DNA from: Guillardia theta CCMP2712 | Lineage: Eukaryota; Cryptophyceae; Pyrenomonadales; Geminigeraceae | Assembly (NCBI RefSeq): GCF_000315625.1 | Contig: NW_005434582.1 | Location: 56,706 to 120,705, forward strand | Length of the DNA: 64,000 nucleotides | Direction of reading: 5' to 3' | Shown here: positions 48,722 through 61,138 of the stretch, piece after piece | Numbering within the stretch: the first letter of the stretch is position 1 | How the letters are laid out: every line of letters begins with the position of its first letter | Position numbers and translations under genes: made by a program | Notes under the pieces: model-generated | Database searches by the model: none | Seen by the model: the letters and a program-made list of their open reading frames with translations, nothing else | What the model was told of the DNA's origin: nothing

Positions 48722-50449
48722 TCTCCTGTTTCTCCCTCATCTCATCCCTCCATCTTCCCTCCATCCTCCCGATTCATGCTTCTTGTCCCTGCCTCCCGTA
48801 CATTCCTCTCCCTCTCTTGCACCCCCTGGATGAATCTGCCTGGCCTCCTCACCCACCACCCTCCCCTCCTCCCCCTCTTCCTCCCTCCTCCTCCTCCTCC
48901 TCCTCCTCCTCCTCCTCCTCTTCGTTCATCTCACCGCAACAAGTGACGAGCTCATTGTCTTTGTGGCATTACGTGCCCTCGCCCCATGATGTTTCAAAAA
49001 CCCGAAAGCTGCGACATGGATCAACTCTCAATCATCGTCGACGATCTTTGGATCGCTCGAGAGCATCCTTGACATCATCATCATCATCATCATCATCACC
49101 ATCATCATCAACATCACCATCATCATCAACAACAACACAACACTACAGCAGCAACAGCGACAGCAGCAGCAGCAGCAGCAGCACTACTTCCTCTCGTGCT
49201 TCTGCTCCTCCTCCTGCTCCTCCTCCTGCTCCTCCAATATCTATATCAACCACAACAACACCTTTGCTACCATGTTACATCAGCAAAAGCTCTATCAGTT
49301 TGATGTCTCTCAACTTCACCTGCTGCTCCAGTCGACTTCGTCAAATCTTTCACCGATCGCCCCGTCGACAAAATCTTGGAGGAGAGATTGCGAGCTGGAG
49401 CATAATAAGAATGGAGGAGGAGGAGGAGGAGGAGGAAAGCCTCTCAGCACAGAGAACGTACAAGCGGGAGGAAAGGGAAGAGGGCGAAAGGTAGAGAAGA
49501 GACGAGAGGACAAGGAAGAGCAGAAAGGAGGGAGGGAAGTGAAAAGGAGGAAACGGAGGAAAGGGGACGAGGAAGAGGAAAGAAGGGAGTGGATGACAAG
49601 GGAAAGGGAGAGGGGAAGGGGGAGGGGGGAGAGGAAGAGGGGGAGGGGGGAGAGGGGGAGGGGAAGGGGGTAGAGGGGAAGGGGGGAGAGGGGAAGGGGA
49701 AGGGGCAGACCAAAGGAGTCGATCTCTTCCAGAGGCACTTCAACTTCTCCCCACATCTGAAGCCTCGAACATCAGTGAAACAGCACAGCACTCCCCTCTA
49801 TCCCCTCCCCTCCGTCTGCTTCCCCTCTTGTCCTCCCATCTATCCCACTTCCTGCCCCTGCCCCTGCTCCTGCCCCTGCCCCTGCCCCTGCCCCTGCTCT
49901 TGCTGCTTCTGCTGCTCCTGACATATATCTCCATCTTCATCTCCTGCTACTGCTTGCAGTCGTCTCACCATGTCCTGTCTAACATGTACCCACCATCCAC
50001 CTTCCCTTCCTCTTTCTTCGTTCTTGTGTTGCGTCTATAGCTTCTCCTCTCTACCTCCTGCCCTCTTCAGCTCCTTCTCACTCCTCTCTCCTCCTCCTCC
50101 TCACCTGTGGGAATCGCGAGTCCCAAAGAGATTGAACAACCTGCAGTTAGCAAGAAATCAGAGAAACGACAAGACTCGGAAAGACATGCTGGAACGTGGA
50201 CGAGCAGCACAGTGATGAAAGACAAGTAAGAAGAGATGGGGATGATTTCACAATCGATCAAAGATTACTCGAGGAAGCTGAAAGTGATCGAGATGGATAC
50301 AAAAGACAGGAGGAAGGAGAACGAGAGCGCGGAGGAGAAGGAACGAGGAGAAGGAGAAAAGATGACAGAGAGTAGGAAGAGGAGGAGTTACGTCAGCTGG
50401 ACGAGAAAGAAAGAGCCAAGTAGCCGGTAGGCCGAGGTATGGAATAATT
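48722..50449. other. Repeat-dominated spacer
   Basis: CTC runs at 48885-48920, ATC/AAC/AGC triplets at 49075-49190, GGAGG runs at 49412-49437, GGGGAA-type runs at 49610-49710 and CCCCTG hexamers at 49850-49905. No exon is supported, although short 5' exons of the poly-Gln gene could be hidden. Confidence 0.5.
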
Positions 50450-51153
50450 TCAATTCTTGACAACCCGGCACTGCAAACAAGGCAAAACAATGATCAGACA
50501 TGAGGAAAGAAGAGGGAGAAGCAGGGAAACAACGGAGATAGAAACAGAATTATAGGAGACAAACAAGACGCTGAAACAAGCAGCAGCAGAATCAGCAGCA
50601 GAATCAGCAGTAGCAGGAAGACTCAGGAAGACACAGTAATATTCAACTTCTACGGCCTGAAGAACACTGATTTCCCACCCGTCCTTGTAAGCTCTCAGCG
50701 TTGTAAACCTCACATATCTTGCCCAGTGACCTGAAAGGGCACGTCAGGCATTGGGGATGATAAGAAGGTGCAGGGATGTGGAGAGTGTATAGAGACCGAA
50801 GAGGATAGGACAGGACAGGTGAGATGGGGAAGGAAGTCAACAAGAGGAGGAGGAAGAAGGGAAACAGGTAGGGGGAAAGAAACAGGGGAAAAGAGCAGGG
50901 AACAGAAAAGAAGAAATTCAGATCAGAAGGCGGAGCTAGGGAATAGAAGCAACAATCATGGTGAGAACAAAGGATCTCAAATTGTTATTGTTCTTGTTGA
51001 TGCTACTGCTGCTTCTGGTGGTGGTGGTGGTGATGATGATGATGATGATGATGATGTTGTTGTTGCTGCTGCTGCTGATGATGATGATGATGACGATGTT
51101 GTTGTTGTTGTTGCTGCTGCTGCTGCTGCTGATGATGATGATGATGCTGCTGA

Positions 51154-51194
<41 letters not shown>

Positions 51195-51260
51195 ATGCTG
51201 ATGCTGCTGCTGATGCTGCTGATGATGATGATGACGATGTTGATGATGATGCTGCTTGTG

Positions 51261-51314
<54 letters not shown>

Positions 51315-53513
51315 ATGATGATGTTGTTGTTGTTGGTTCATGATATGAAAGATTGCATTCGTCACCTTGGAATGCGACATACTGAGAGGAGCAGATGGGA
51401 GGGCCAGGATTGAGCCACCCCTGCGACTAGTGAGGAGACGAAGAAGTAGCAAGTGGGGGAAGAGGAGGGGGAAGGAGCGAAGAAACAGGAGAAGCAAGAA
51501 AGGGAGATAAGCGTGCGCGGCAGGGAAGAGAGAATAAGATCACAGAGCAGGACGGGCCGGCAGGCCGTCCAGCCAGTCAGGCAAGCAGACAGGCAGGAGG
51601 GCAGAGGATGCGAGAGGAAGGAAGAGCGCAACAGCAAGTGAGAAGATGTACCTGGTGGACCTTGGTCCATTTCTTTCCATCAGTGCTGACCTCCACCATG
51701 AAGTCTCTACAGCTCAACGTGAGCATAACAAGCTGCCCATGGCCTCTCAACTCGCCTGCTCCCTCCTTTCATCAGCTTCGACGCCTTGTAGCTTCCTGGC
51801 CTGCGGAAGAGGTTGAGAGGCGCTCTTGGGGCTCGCAGCTTCCTACTTGTTCCATATCAACAGCCCCCCCACTTTTGTCCGTTTCTGCAGGTCGAGTACG
51901 AAGTTGCTGCACAAAGATCACTCGGCGGAGAGCTGAGCATTGAAGAAGAGATGAGGGTGAAATACAAGCAAACACATCTGACAGACATGTTTCAATGGCA
52001 TGGTGATCGCACAATGATCAACATCATGGAAACAACTCCTCAAGTCGAACAAATGCTGTGGAAACCGATCAAGCTTCTCACCCCGAGTACAACACCTTCC
52101 CTTGAGCTGTTCCCTTCACCCTGCAAGGTGGAGCAGGTCATCGTGTGGGATCAGATTCAAGATCGCACGGACTTGTCCACAGAAACAGAGTCGCTGACAT
52201 CAGTGAAGAAGTTGCTGATGACATCATGCGATGCTTTGGAGGAGAGGGTGAGAACTCGATCAAATCGATTCGAAACATCACCATTCACCCATCTCCTTGC
52301 GAGCAAGGCGGATTCGGTGAGGAGGGGAGGGACGTAGAGAGCAGAACTGGCAGTTTCAGCCATTTTGCTCCAGCTGTGTCCGCCACGTTAAGGAGAGGAG
52401 GAGAGGAGAGGAGGGGAGGAGGGGAGGAGGGGAGGAGGGGAGGAGGGGAGGAGGGGAGGAGGGGAGGAGCAAGAGCGACCTCATTGACAGGAGGGTCTCA
52501 TTCTAACAGCAGACAGAATCAAAACATCAGAGTCATAAGCAGGCAAAGAGACCTTGACAGGAGCCTTTGAGGCTTTGGAATCAGAACCGGATAGCTTCGA
52601 CCTGATCGCGCGATCCAGTCAACGATACATCTCTTGAGGGATCGAAACGGATGTTGTTCTGAAAATCTTCGGAAACATATCTCTCGGGTTTCTCGGCATG
52701 TCGATCCCCCTCCTCCTTCATCACCTCAATGCAAACAAGGCAGCTCCCGAGAACGCAATTCCAGCAGATTCGGCAGGATGGTTGCGAATGTGAGAAGAGA
52801 AGGTCTTGTAAGCATCAGACGACTTCGCTACCACGTCTGCAAACCTCCACTTCAACTTCCAGCCCTCGCGTCCTCCTCCCACCAATCCTCCACTCACTGG
52901 ATACTGTAACTTCAGAGGCGTCTCGAGCCTTGTCGGCAATGTCTTGAACCACTCTCTTTACCTTGCCGCGTCATCATCAGTGACGTCACAGTCAACATTA
53001 GCCTACGTTGGTACCTGACCGTAATCGCCGATGATAGGAGACGCGTAGGTGCAGCTTTCCTCTTCCTTGGAGGACTTGCCGAAACGTCTTCCAGCATCTC
53101 TCAGCTCTATCCCACATCCTCCCATGCCCTTCACCTCGGTTTCTCCGCATCCGCGACCAGCAGCGCCTTTCTCTGAGCAAACACTGTCGTAAACGGCAAC
53201 GAGTGCTGGAAGGATGGATGAACCTCTGCTGAAGAAGGAAAGTTGTAGAACACGCCTTGGATCTCGCTGGTATCAAGATCAGGTGAAACCTACAAGCTCG
53301 AGCCATCACTTCGCATACCTGGACGATGCAGCAGCCTCGGAGCACATCATTGAGGAGCACAGGAGGAGCAACAACCTGACACCTACTATCAGTCCTCTGC
53401 TGTGTCTTTCTCTGGATCATGCGTGATAAACAAACTATCCCATCTACTAGCGCTTTGATCGTTATTATGGCTGGTCCATTCCTTACAAGCCAGAAAAGAC
53501 ACACAGTTTTCAA
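50450..53513 (-). CDS. F5/8 type C (discoidin) domain protein, many exons
   Basis: On the - strand, the 5' part reads SRCQVVAPPVLLNDVLRGCC, SPDLDTSEIQGVFYNFPSSA, LVAVYDSVCSEKGAAGRGCG and a helical section (VVQDIADKARDASEVTV; DAYKTFSSHIRNHPAESAG). An exon covering 52363 (SWSKMAETASSALYVPP; VISNFFTDVSDSVSVDK) leads into the discoidin domain: GKVLYSG, NFVLDLQKRTKVGGLLIWNK, PGSYKASKLMKGGS, RDFMVEVSTDGKKWTKVHQ, WLNPGPPICSSQYVAFQ and ARYVRFTTLRAYKDGWEISV, ending LQAVEVEY. This domain binds glycans or lipids on cell surfaces. No signal peptide was found, so the 5' end is open. The join SRDF uses a GC donor. The junction at about 53217 is off by one base. The end at 50450 (CRVVKN) is tentative. Confidence 0.7.
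51018..51335. repeat. GAT/GCT/GTT compound microsatellite in a discoidin intron
   Basis: About 300 bp of GAT, GCT and GTT triplets in changing order. It lies between the exon ending YVAFQ and the exon starting GHWARYVRF. Confidence 0.95.
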
Positions 53514-54339
53514 ATCAAGTCAACAACTTCATCACCAATCCCTTGAACTTCATCATCGCCATCACCTCCTCCTCTACATAACAATCAGCATCGTCTCTTC
53601 TATCATCATTATCATGTTGAAACCGTTGCTGAGACTCGTGTTCGTTGCTATTTCAAACGGCAGCGTGATCACCGTCGCCATCGTCAACATACATCCCATG
53701 ACGACTACGATTGGGACACAGCCCGTTGTTGAAAGCCTCTGCATGTTCTCATCCTATCCTAAGCATCTTGATCTTGCTACTCCTCTTCATCTTCATCCTC
53801 CTCTCCCTCTCAGACCGCCATTCTCTTCTCTCCCCTCCTCTCCCCTCTCCCTCCTCCAAGTCATTCGTCACGTACCCGATCCCTGACATGTTGCGATCCT
53901 AGAGCCCCACCACCCCACCCTGGTTTTGGTACACATTTCACCCCCTTTGCCCCTTTGACCCTACCCCCTCATGAAGTTCCCTACCGGTCATCACCTGTAT
54001 GTCTGTTCAGCCACAATACCCACATGGACCTGACCACCCTGTCAGAAAAGCAGAAAACTCACAAATACCCCTCCTTTCTATCGATAAATTACCCGTACTA
54101 ATACTACCCTCAAAAGTAAGATGTTTCAGAAACACGACCCCTGCGGAGACCCTCTGAAATTAAGTACCCTACCCAGTCCAAATGCATTTTACGACCCCGC
54201 ATCACCGGAATCCACCACCCCTACCCACCACTTACCTGCCCACCTTTCATAGTTCGAATGACCCTAAAAGTGTGAATATAAAAATTGGTATGATGCTCAA
54301 ACTAATTTCATATTCTCATCTCTTATTTTCAAAATTAGG
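53514..54339. other. Spacer with CCCCACC-rich low-complexity sequence
   Basis: 53900-54250 is dense in CCCTACCCC and CCACCCC words, the complement of the G-rich words at 18830-19270. No gene is supported. Confidence 0.45.
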
Positions 54340-54620
54340 CACGGTCTTGGTTGAAACTGCTCAGGCACACGGCACCGCCGTCGGAGATCGGGGCGGACTC
54401 GGGCATCCGCCGCCGGCTAATGATCAATAACTCACCGTCACGGTCGGATCGCCGGCCGGGCCGGGCCGGGCCGCTCAGTGCGCGGCTGCCCGGGCTAGGG
54501 TCATTGCCGTGCGGCCGCCGGGGCCCCCTCCAACGGGTAAAAATTGAAAGGTGCGACGGTTCACTCTCCTGATTGTCCTCGTATTGATTTTTAACTTAAC
54601 ATTGAGTAAAGTTTCAGTAG
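54340..54620. repeat. GC-rich dispersed repeat, copy 3 (short)
   Basis: A short GC-rich body ends in the shared tail CTCCTGATTGTCCTCGTA, then TTGAT and AACTTAACATTGAGTAAAG. Confidence 0.7.
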
Positions 54621-55126
54621 ATACTGATGAGTCAAGTGGTTGGAGTAAACTCAGGCGGATATAGGAGATACCAACCGTTGCGTTATTCCACAGAGTCACA
54701 CTACTACTAAAGCAAGAGAACGCCACTGATGAGCCTGACAGCAAGCAGAACCCACTCGCCTCAGAGTCAAATACGAGGACAGCAAATTGGAAGGCAGCCC
54801 TGTACCTTGTCGTCAATCTACTGACTTCTCAACGCTGTGCGTCTTTTTAACAAAAGGATATGCTGACGACGTGACCAGTACATACGGGATTTTCCGTCGT
54901 CAGCCTCTTGGTCCCCCACACCCCCGTACCCTCATGGTCCGCGATCCTTCAATTGTCTCCATCTGTCTCTTACGTTTCCTGCATTTGACCCTCGCCAGGC
55001 AGGTAGATCCTTGCTGACAAAAGATCTCATCGCTTCATATCCTGGCAGCGGAGTGTTCCGATCTTTACCACACCCTCCCCCGGGAACCAATAACTAGGAC
55101 TTGCTCCCCTGCTCTCCTCACTCGCG

Positions 55127-55366
55127 ATGTGCACTGGCCCAGTCCTCCCTCCCCGCTCCATCCGCTTCAAGGAGGACTGGCTGCCGGCTCCCAGCAGCAG
55201 GCCCTCGCTCAAGCGTTCGCTCAGACCCGTTGGCATATCCTGCAAGCCTGTCGTGAAGGCATCGGGAGAGGGAGAAGGAAGAAGGAGCTGCTTGACGAAC
55301 TTACTGGAGGCCAGGAGGAAGGCAACGGAGTGCAGCCAGGCTGCGGGGGATGTAGAGGCAGCATGA
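55127..55366 (+). CDS. Small hypothetical protein, 79 aa
   Basis: The frame from ATG 55127 has protein-like composition: MCTGPVLPPRSIRFKEDWLP, a Ser/Pro stretch, then a basic helix (LTNLLEARRKATECSQAAGD). Length and layout (Ser/Pro-rich start, charged helical end) recall the palindromic small-protein family at 11-14 kb, but the signature motif is absent. A second frame overlaps it, so coding is only modestly supported. Confidence 0.35.
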   Translation: MCTGPVLPPRSIRFKEDWLPAPSSRPSLKRSLRPVGISCKPVVKASGEGEGRRSCLTNLLEARRKATECSQAAGDVEAA

Positions 55367-55479
55367 CGCCATGGAGGAGGCACCGATGCCGGGTCATGAC
55401 GACACTTGTACTGTACAATAGGATGTTTGATAGAGGGTGATGTATGAATAATTTTTTTGGCTGTCATCTTGCAAGAGCG

Positions 55480-55910
55480 TGTGCGAAGAATATGCGAGAA
55501 GCAAACCGATGAGACAGCGACAACTGTAGTTCGATTAAGAAGCCAACCATCTGAGAAGCGCATGGCAGGATGAGAATGGGAGGATGTGATACACACGATC
55601 AGCACATACCATTCCTGGCTGAACACTAGGGCGCTTTGATGGTACAGATCTTCGGGAGTGACAAGATCTGCGATATCCTCATGCTCATGTGATGTCGTAT
55701 CTGTGACAGCATAGCACAACACAGTACATGTAACATCATAGAATATCGTAGTAAAGCTTGTGTGTGGGCTGGTTGTCCACCAACGAATAAATACTAAACA
55801 AGGTGAAACTTCACCTTATGCATCAACAACTTACAAGGCTTCTGAAACATCTTGACGCCACTCTGATCCAGAAGGCCCTTCTATTACACAAACGTCATGG
55901 TGGTTTTTTG
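55480..55910 (-). CDS. Exons of an unrecognised gene
   Basis: The best exon is about 55703-55612 (- strand), between CTGTCACAG and GTATGT: TTSHEHEDIADLVTPEDLYH, then QSALVFSQEW. A possible upstream exon is near 55890-55845 (PSGSEWRQDVSEAL) and a possible terminal exon near 55566 (WLAS then stop). Joins are not resolved. Unknown function. Confidence 0.35.
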
Positions 55911-56079
55911 TGGGGGGGAATTGTACAATGATGACTGATTGGTCGGGATCAACTTTGTGCTCTGCAGTCTTGACTCTACTGAGGGCCAACATCTAGTGAC
56001 CATCCGTTCATCCATGGCCGCGACATGGCGACTTGTAGTATCATATCTTGGCTGGGCTGCTGAGGGTGAGTCGTTCAAG

Positions 56080-56900
56080 TGAACTTTGAAATCTTGTTGG
56101 AAACCGTGTGGCATGGGGGCCGCGGCACCGCCGGTGGGCACCGTCCGATTTCCGAAGTTCCCCGGCCGTTCAGAGCTGCCTGGTGCCCCGGGCGTCGCCG
56201 CGAGTCGCGGCGACGGCGTACCTGCGGCACCTCAGCCTCATCCGACGGTCAGCCTGCCGTCAGCGGACAGGCCGCCCGCGGCGGCCCGGCGAGAACCGTA
56301 CTGAGCCTCGGAGTCACTGGCTCCGACACCGGGGCCGCCTCGGCGGGCCCTCCCGGCGGAGACTCTCAGAGGCGGCACTGACTCAGGCCCATGGCCACCG
56401 ACACTGACCGTGACTCTCGCAGTGATGCCATGATGATCATGACGGATCACATGGCCGGCCGGATCATGATGGCACAGGCTGAACTTGGGCTGCCAGAGGG
56501 CCTCGGACTTGGGCGCGGCAAGGCTCAGCCCGGCACTGCGGCACTGGCCGACTAAGTTCAGTGCCGGGGGCCCGGGCCGCCCCGGTCCCGGGGTCAAACG
56601 GAACTTCGGAAGTTTCGGAAGTGACTCGGCAGTGGCCACGGTGAGAAACTGTCACGGGCCGTTGTGACTGTGACTGGCGTGACTGCCAACGGTTACGCGC
56701 CGACTATTGTGAGTCGCAACTTCAATCAGATATGGGGTCAACTAAGTTCGTTCTTCCGAGTTCCTCTCTCTCTCTTCCCGGAGTCCGGGCCGCCCGGCCT
56801 TTCCTCCTCCTCTCTTACCGTCACTGACTCTCTCGTTCTTCTCTCTTCTCTTCAGTACGGTAGTGCCTGATGATCTTTCAAACTTGCGGACGGGCGCCGC
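56080..56900. repeat. GC-rich dispersed repeat, copy 4
   Basis: A GC-rich body (CGGCGGGCC, CCGGGGCC, TGACTCAGG words) is followed by a CT-rich shoulder (56740-56850), similar in order to copy 1. Open frames on both strands are artefacts of high GC. Confidence 0.65.
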
Positions 56901-59830
56901 GCGGCGTGCCCCCATCCTTGCCCACATAGCGTTGTCGGGTCAAGGAACTTGCTGACAATTGGGATTTGTACCAGATCCAGGCATTTTCCAGTACAAAATT
57001 GTGTGTGAGTAAAAAATCGAAGGATTGGAAGGTTTGAAAATCCATTTCCAGCGCTGCAAGTTCAACGGCAACCGGGGGTAATTGAGAGCTTAGATAAGTA
57101 AACAGTTGTTCCTATTGCCTTTGCATAGGATCACTTAGGCCCTTGTATAGTGGAGTAATGATTTGTACCAGAACCTGATGGGTAGGCGTGGTAGTATTTC
57201 AAATGATTCGAACCCAACGGACGCGACAGGGGGGTGGGGGGTACAGGTCTTGGTCTGGTACTGTAATGGGTACCTTTTAAAATACATTTAGCAGAGGGGG
57301 TCTCCCTCCCCATCTCCCTGCCCTCCGCACTTGCGCATCCCTATCCTTCCCTGTCCATGAGTCTCAGACTCTCGTCAGACCTTCCCTGATGACCCTCAAC
57401 TTTCTTTGACGCTTCTGTCTGCCTTGTCCTTCCTCAACTTGCTGGAAATTCAAACTCTGAAACCATGCCCATGAGTTGACAAGAACTGAGTTTCTCAGTT
57501 TGAATGCGGGAGGAAAGATGATTCATGGAATGAAACTCAGGTGTGCATATATCAAGCTGATGGATACGAGTCGTATAGCACTGGCAAATGACTGTCATTT
57601 TACTTCTCAATGATACAGCATCAAGAACTTGCTCTCGATCCATCAGTACTTGCAAAGGGTCATTTTTCAGACAGAACTTCGAGTTCATCTTTATTTTGCG
57701 TCGATCCACACGATGACATCTGTTTGATACACTATGTTTGATGAATAGCAAGAAAGCAAGGCTGAACTGTGCACCGCTTGACTGAATTTTCTACAATACT
57801 CTTCAATTGTGTAAGAGAGCATGTCACATGTAATCATACCAGGCAAACAAGTCACAGTATCGCTCCAAACCGCGTTGTGCTTAAAACTGAGACTCTACAT
57901 GAAGATGTTATCGGACTAGTCGAATGATGTACAACTTTATGGTGATACGTGGTTTAGAACTGTTGCAAAGCGGACATGGGAATATGTAGCGGCCTAGGTG
58001 ATGTTTTCAACGTACTTCAATAAAACAAAGCCAAGTTGTTGCTAACAACATCATCATTTCTCCATGAGCCTGCATGACCTGATGTACATGTTAGAGAAGT
58101 CGATGCTCATTCATCAAAAGAGTGGTTAGACAAGAAATTGGTAGATGCTTCTGCGCAGCATTCTTGTGTATGTGGAATCGTGCACACTCACCGTCGTGTG
58201 GAAGTGTTTGCACATTCTTCTGCGCAAGTCTCATACATTGTCCTTATCATCTGGAATGGTTGACTTTTGCTGCAAGTAATATGAGCAGCGCAAAGTTGGC
58301 AAACTTATCCATATGGTTGGAATGCCGGCGATGCATTGCAGCCTGCATAGCACCTGAGCGCTTTGTTCCACTTATCGCTTGATTCCTTCCAAACAATTGA
58401 TGATATCGCAGCATGCAACTCGCATTGGCCCAAGGGTGTCAAGCGAGGAAAAGATCAGGATGATGGAAGGGCGAGAATGCAGCGAATAAGAGAAGCTGGT
58501 CAGGCTCAGTTTACTTTGTGTAAGAAAATGCCAATGCTTTGTACATGTTAGGTTACAAAGAAAGAGGCAAGAAAGCTCTGGTATGAGACTCGAGAAGAAA
58601 AATTTATTCAAAAGGGTATGTCCATTTTCGTCTGCATGATTCAATCGCATCCAACATCAATTAACTGCTCCTGATACCATGTCAGTCTAGTCACAACAAA
58701 GATATCAGCACCTTGAAAATTTCTTGCTTCGACTCGAGGTGAAGGAAATGAACTATGATTTACAATGCTATAAGGGGTATCGTTTTGTCGCTCAAAGCGT
58801 CTTGATTGTAAGTCATGAAATAGAACACGACATGCAATCAATTTGCAAGTCATGCCTTCATGTGGTACCTCATCACTGCCATTTGATGAATGCACTGGTA
58901 TTCCTTGAAACTCTTTACATGCCTTGGCAATACTCTTGCATATTTGCTCAGACCGCCCTCAAGCCCGACTCTTTGCAGCAGATTCCTATGAAATAAGTAT
59001 AGATCATGCTGTCTCCGTGACATGCTTCATGACTTCCTACTTATTGCTCATGAGAGTCAATGTCATCCATCGTACAGCGCCACTAGCGGACGGTCCGTGC
59101 GGAGTACTCCTTATTCAAGCTGCTAAAATCTATGATGATCAACCCTCTTTACATGTGTTTGCAATCACAGAGATGTTTTCAGACTGCTGCGCTCACACCA
59201 GATTCTGCAGGGATTGCCTCTTCTTGTCCTCGTCTGAGCTCTCCTGCTGCAGATGAGTCACGTCTGCGTAACATTCACTTGCTAACCTTGGATATGCAAC
59301 CAGGGAAGGGAAGGGGCAAGGCTTGAGAGCTCCCTCTGATCTACAAGGGTGGTCTATGTTGGTCGGAGGCAGGGTAGGGTCCAAAACTTGACCCCATCGG
59401 AGAAGGGACTTTCACTGGGAAACAGGTGGGTCCAAAGCATCATAGTTTGAACAGGGGAGGTACCGCATAAACTATTTTGGTACCAGTTTTCCTAACAGTA
59501 CTCTATAAGTACCATAAAATTGGTACTGTTGGTACAAATATTTGCTACCAGGAAGTACCCTACCGCCTTAAACAGGTCCCAACCAATTTGAATCAGCTCC
59601 CAGCCGTCTGACCCACCCCAGACCCCAACTGCCATTTGCTATTCACATGTGTGGAAGGATACCCCCACAGAAAACTATTGGAAACCAGAGGGGTCAGTTG
59701 AGAGCGACAACGCTATGCAATCATGGCAGATACCCTTCTATCCTTTCAAGTGACTGAGTCTACTTCATAAATACTCTTACCCCAGAAGCCAATCACCTAC
59801 CTGCTCTTACCGTAGTACTTCGCTACAGCC
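56900..59830. other. Long spacer without a confident gene
   Basis: Mostly AT-balanced. The - strand frame 58895-58641 (FQGADIFVVTRLTWYQEQLI) extends upstream to about 58950 in protein-like composition, and 57751-57434 is also open. Either may be an old transposon remnant, but I cannot name it. 59380-59640 has GGTACC/GTACCA words shared with other spacers. Confidence 0.4.
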
Positions 59831-59834
59831 GCTC

Positions 59835-60000
59835 ATACATTCCGAAGTTCCGTCCGATCCGATCCGATCCGATCAGCCGGCCGGCTCACCGGCGGCGCGG
59901 CCCGCCCGGTCTGCCCGGGCCGCCCGCGGCCCGGCGGCCGGGCGCTCCGAGGTCGGGGGCCGCGCGCGACTCAGCCCGGCCGGCCCCTCTACAAAAACGC
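59835..60000. repeat. GC-rich dispersed repeat, copy 5 (short)
   Basis: Starts with CCGAAGTTCCGTCCGATCC and GATCCGATCC repeats, then a GC-rich body of GGCCGGC words. CCGAAGTTC also occurs in copies 1 and 4. Confidence 0.6.
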
Positions 60001-60081
60001 ACGTGCACGAGCGCAGGGATCGGCGAGGAAGCGACCACATGGCCGCATGGCTTCTCGGTAGGTGACGCGCCGCCGCTCGTG

Positions 60082-61138
60082 ATGGCAGCCCCTCCGCAAG
60101 CCGCCTCTATGAGGGGCCATGACGATGGTGACCTTGGATGCCCGAGCGACGATGGGAGCTCGCGCCGAAGTGACAGACTGACGGCCAAGAAGTGGAGGGC
60201 AAGAGCATGGGCGCTAGGGAGGGTTATAGCGGAGACGGACAAACCTCAGGTTGTGAATCAAAGGATCTACTTCCCTCTCGAAGACTGTTTCCAGCAGCAC
60301 ATGCTCCTTTCGACGAAGAGATGGCGATGAGCCAGGTGAGATGAAGGATTCCTTTCCTCCTCCTTGTCCTTCTGGTTGTACGTGTGCCCGTGCTGTGTAA
60401 GAGGAGAGGAGGGGATGAAGCGGTTCTATACGGTCGAGACACTCGGATTATGCGGGAAAGATCTCAACACAGAATCGCAAGATAGATACCATGAGTGTGA
60501 GGCAGTAGGACCCTCGCGGATACTTCATGAGGCCGAGGGTTTTGAAATTGCTCCATACATTCTCATGAGCGATTCGGTTGCTGGTGCAGCTGTTGTTGCT
60601 GTCGTCGTTACAGTTGTTGTTTCTTGTTTCAATTCGTTGTTTTCTATGTTTGTCTTGTATCTGTGTCAGGCTCCGCGGGTTGCTCCCAATGAGGATAAAA
60701 AAATCCAAGGCTTAATTACTGAGCGTTCGATGACGTTTCGATTTGACAAGCATATGTCTGAGGGATGCAACCCCGGAGCCTTGCTGTACTCTTGTTGCAT
60801 ATTCGAGGCGTGTAAGGCGTGTGAAAAATTATGACATGCCACGCAGGGGCGAGCAAGTCTGGTACAACATCCAAGTGAAAGAAAAGATCTTGGAGAACGC
60901 AGCCTGGTATCTCCTCCCCCTCCTTTCCTGGTATCTCCTGCCCACCTCCTCCTCTCCCCATCCCCACCTCCTTCCCTCCTTCAGTTCAGATCCCCTGCTC
61001 CGCTTGCTTTCCTGTGTTTGTTTTCTGCTCCCCTTCATGCATTCCCTTATGCCTCCTCTCCTTCCGCCCGATGCCGCTTACCGCGAGGCTGTCCGCTCGC
61101 CATGGTCAGTGTTCGAAAAGTGGCAGAGAAGGAAGTGA
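60082..61138 (+). CDS. Unrecognised protein, several exons
   Basis: The start ATG 60082 opens MAAPPQAASMRGHDDGDLGC, then RRSDRLTAKKWRARAWALGR and VIAETDKPQ before a GT. HAPFDEEMAMSQ lies before a GTGAG donor at 60336. RFYTVETLGLCGKDLNTESQ and ECEAVGPSRILHEAEGFEIA begin at about 60420. GEQVWYNIQVKEKILENA lies at about 60845-60901. The end reads EAVRSPWSVFEKWQRRK with TGA at 61136-61138. A hydrophobic run (VAGAAVVAVVVTVVVSC) at about 60570-60620 may be a membrane segment or part of an intron. The segments are individually convincing; the joins are not all resolved (one is off by a base). No family is recognised. Confidence 0.45.

Noticed and set aside
51813-52337. + strand frame of 174 codons (YEVAAQRSLGGELSIEEEM)
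   Set aside because: Protein-like, but the opposite strand gives a recognisable discoidin domain with matching exon phases through the same interval.
58122-58382. Cys-rich 86-codon + strand frame
   Set aside because: No homology, no splice support and AT-rich spacer context; not distinguishable from chance.
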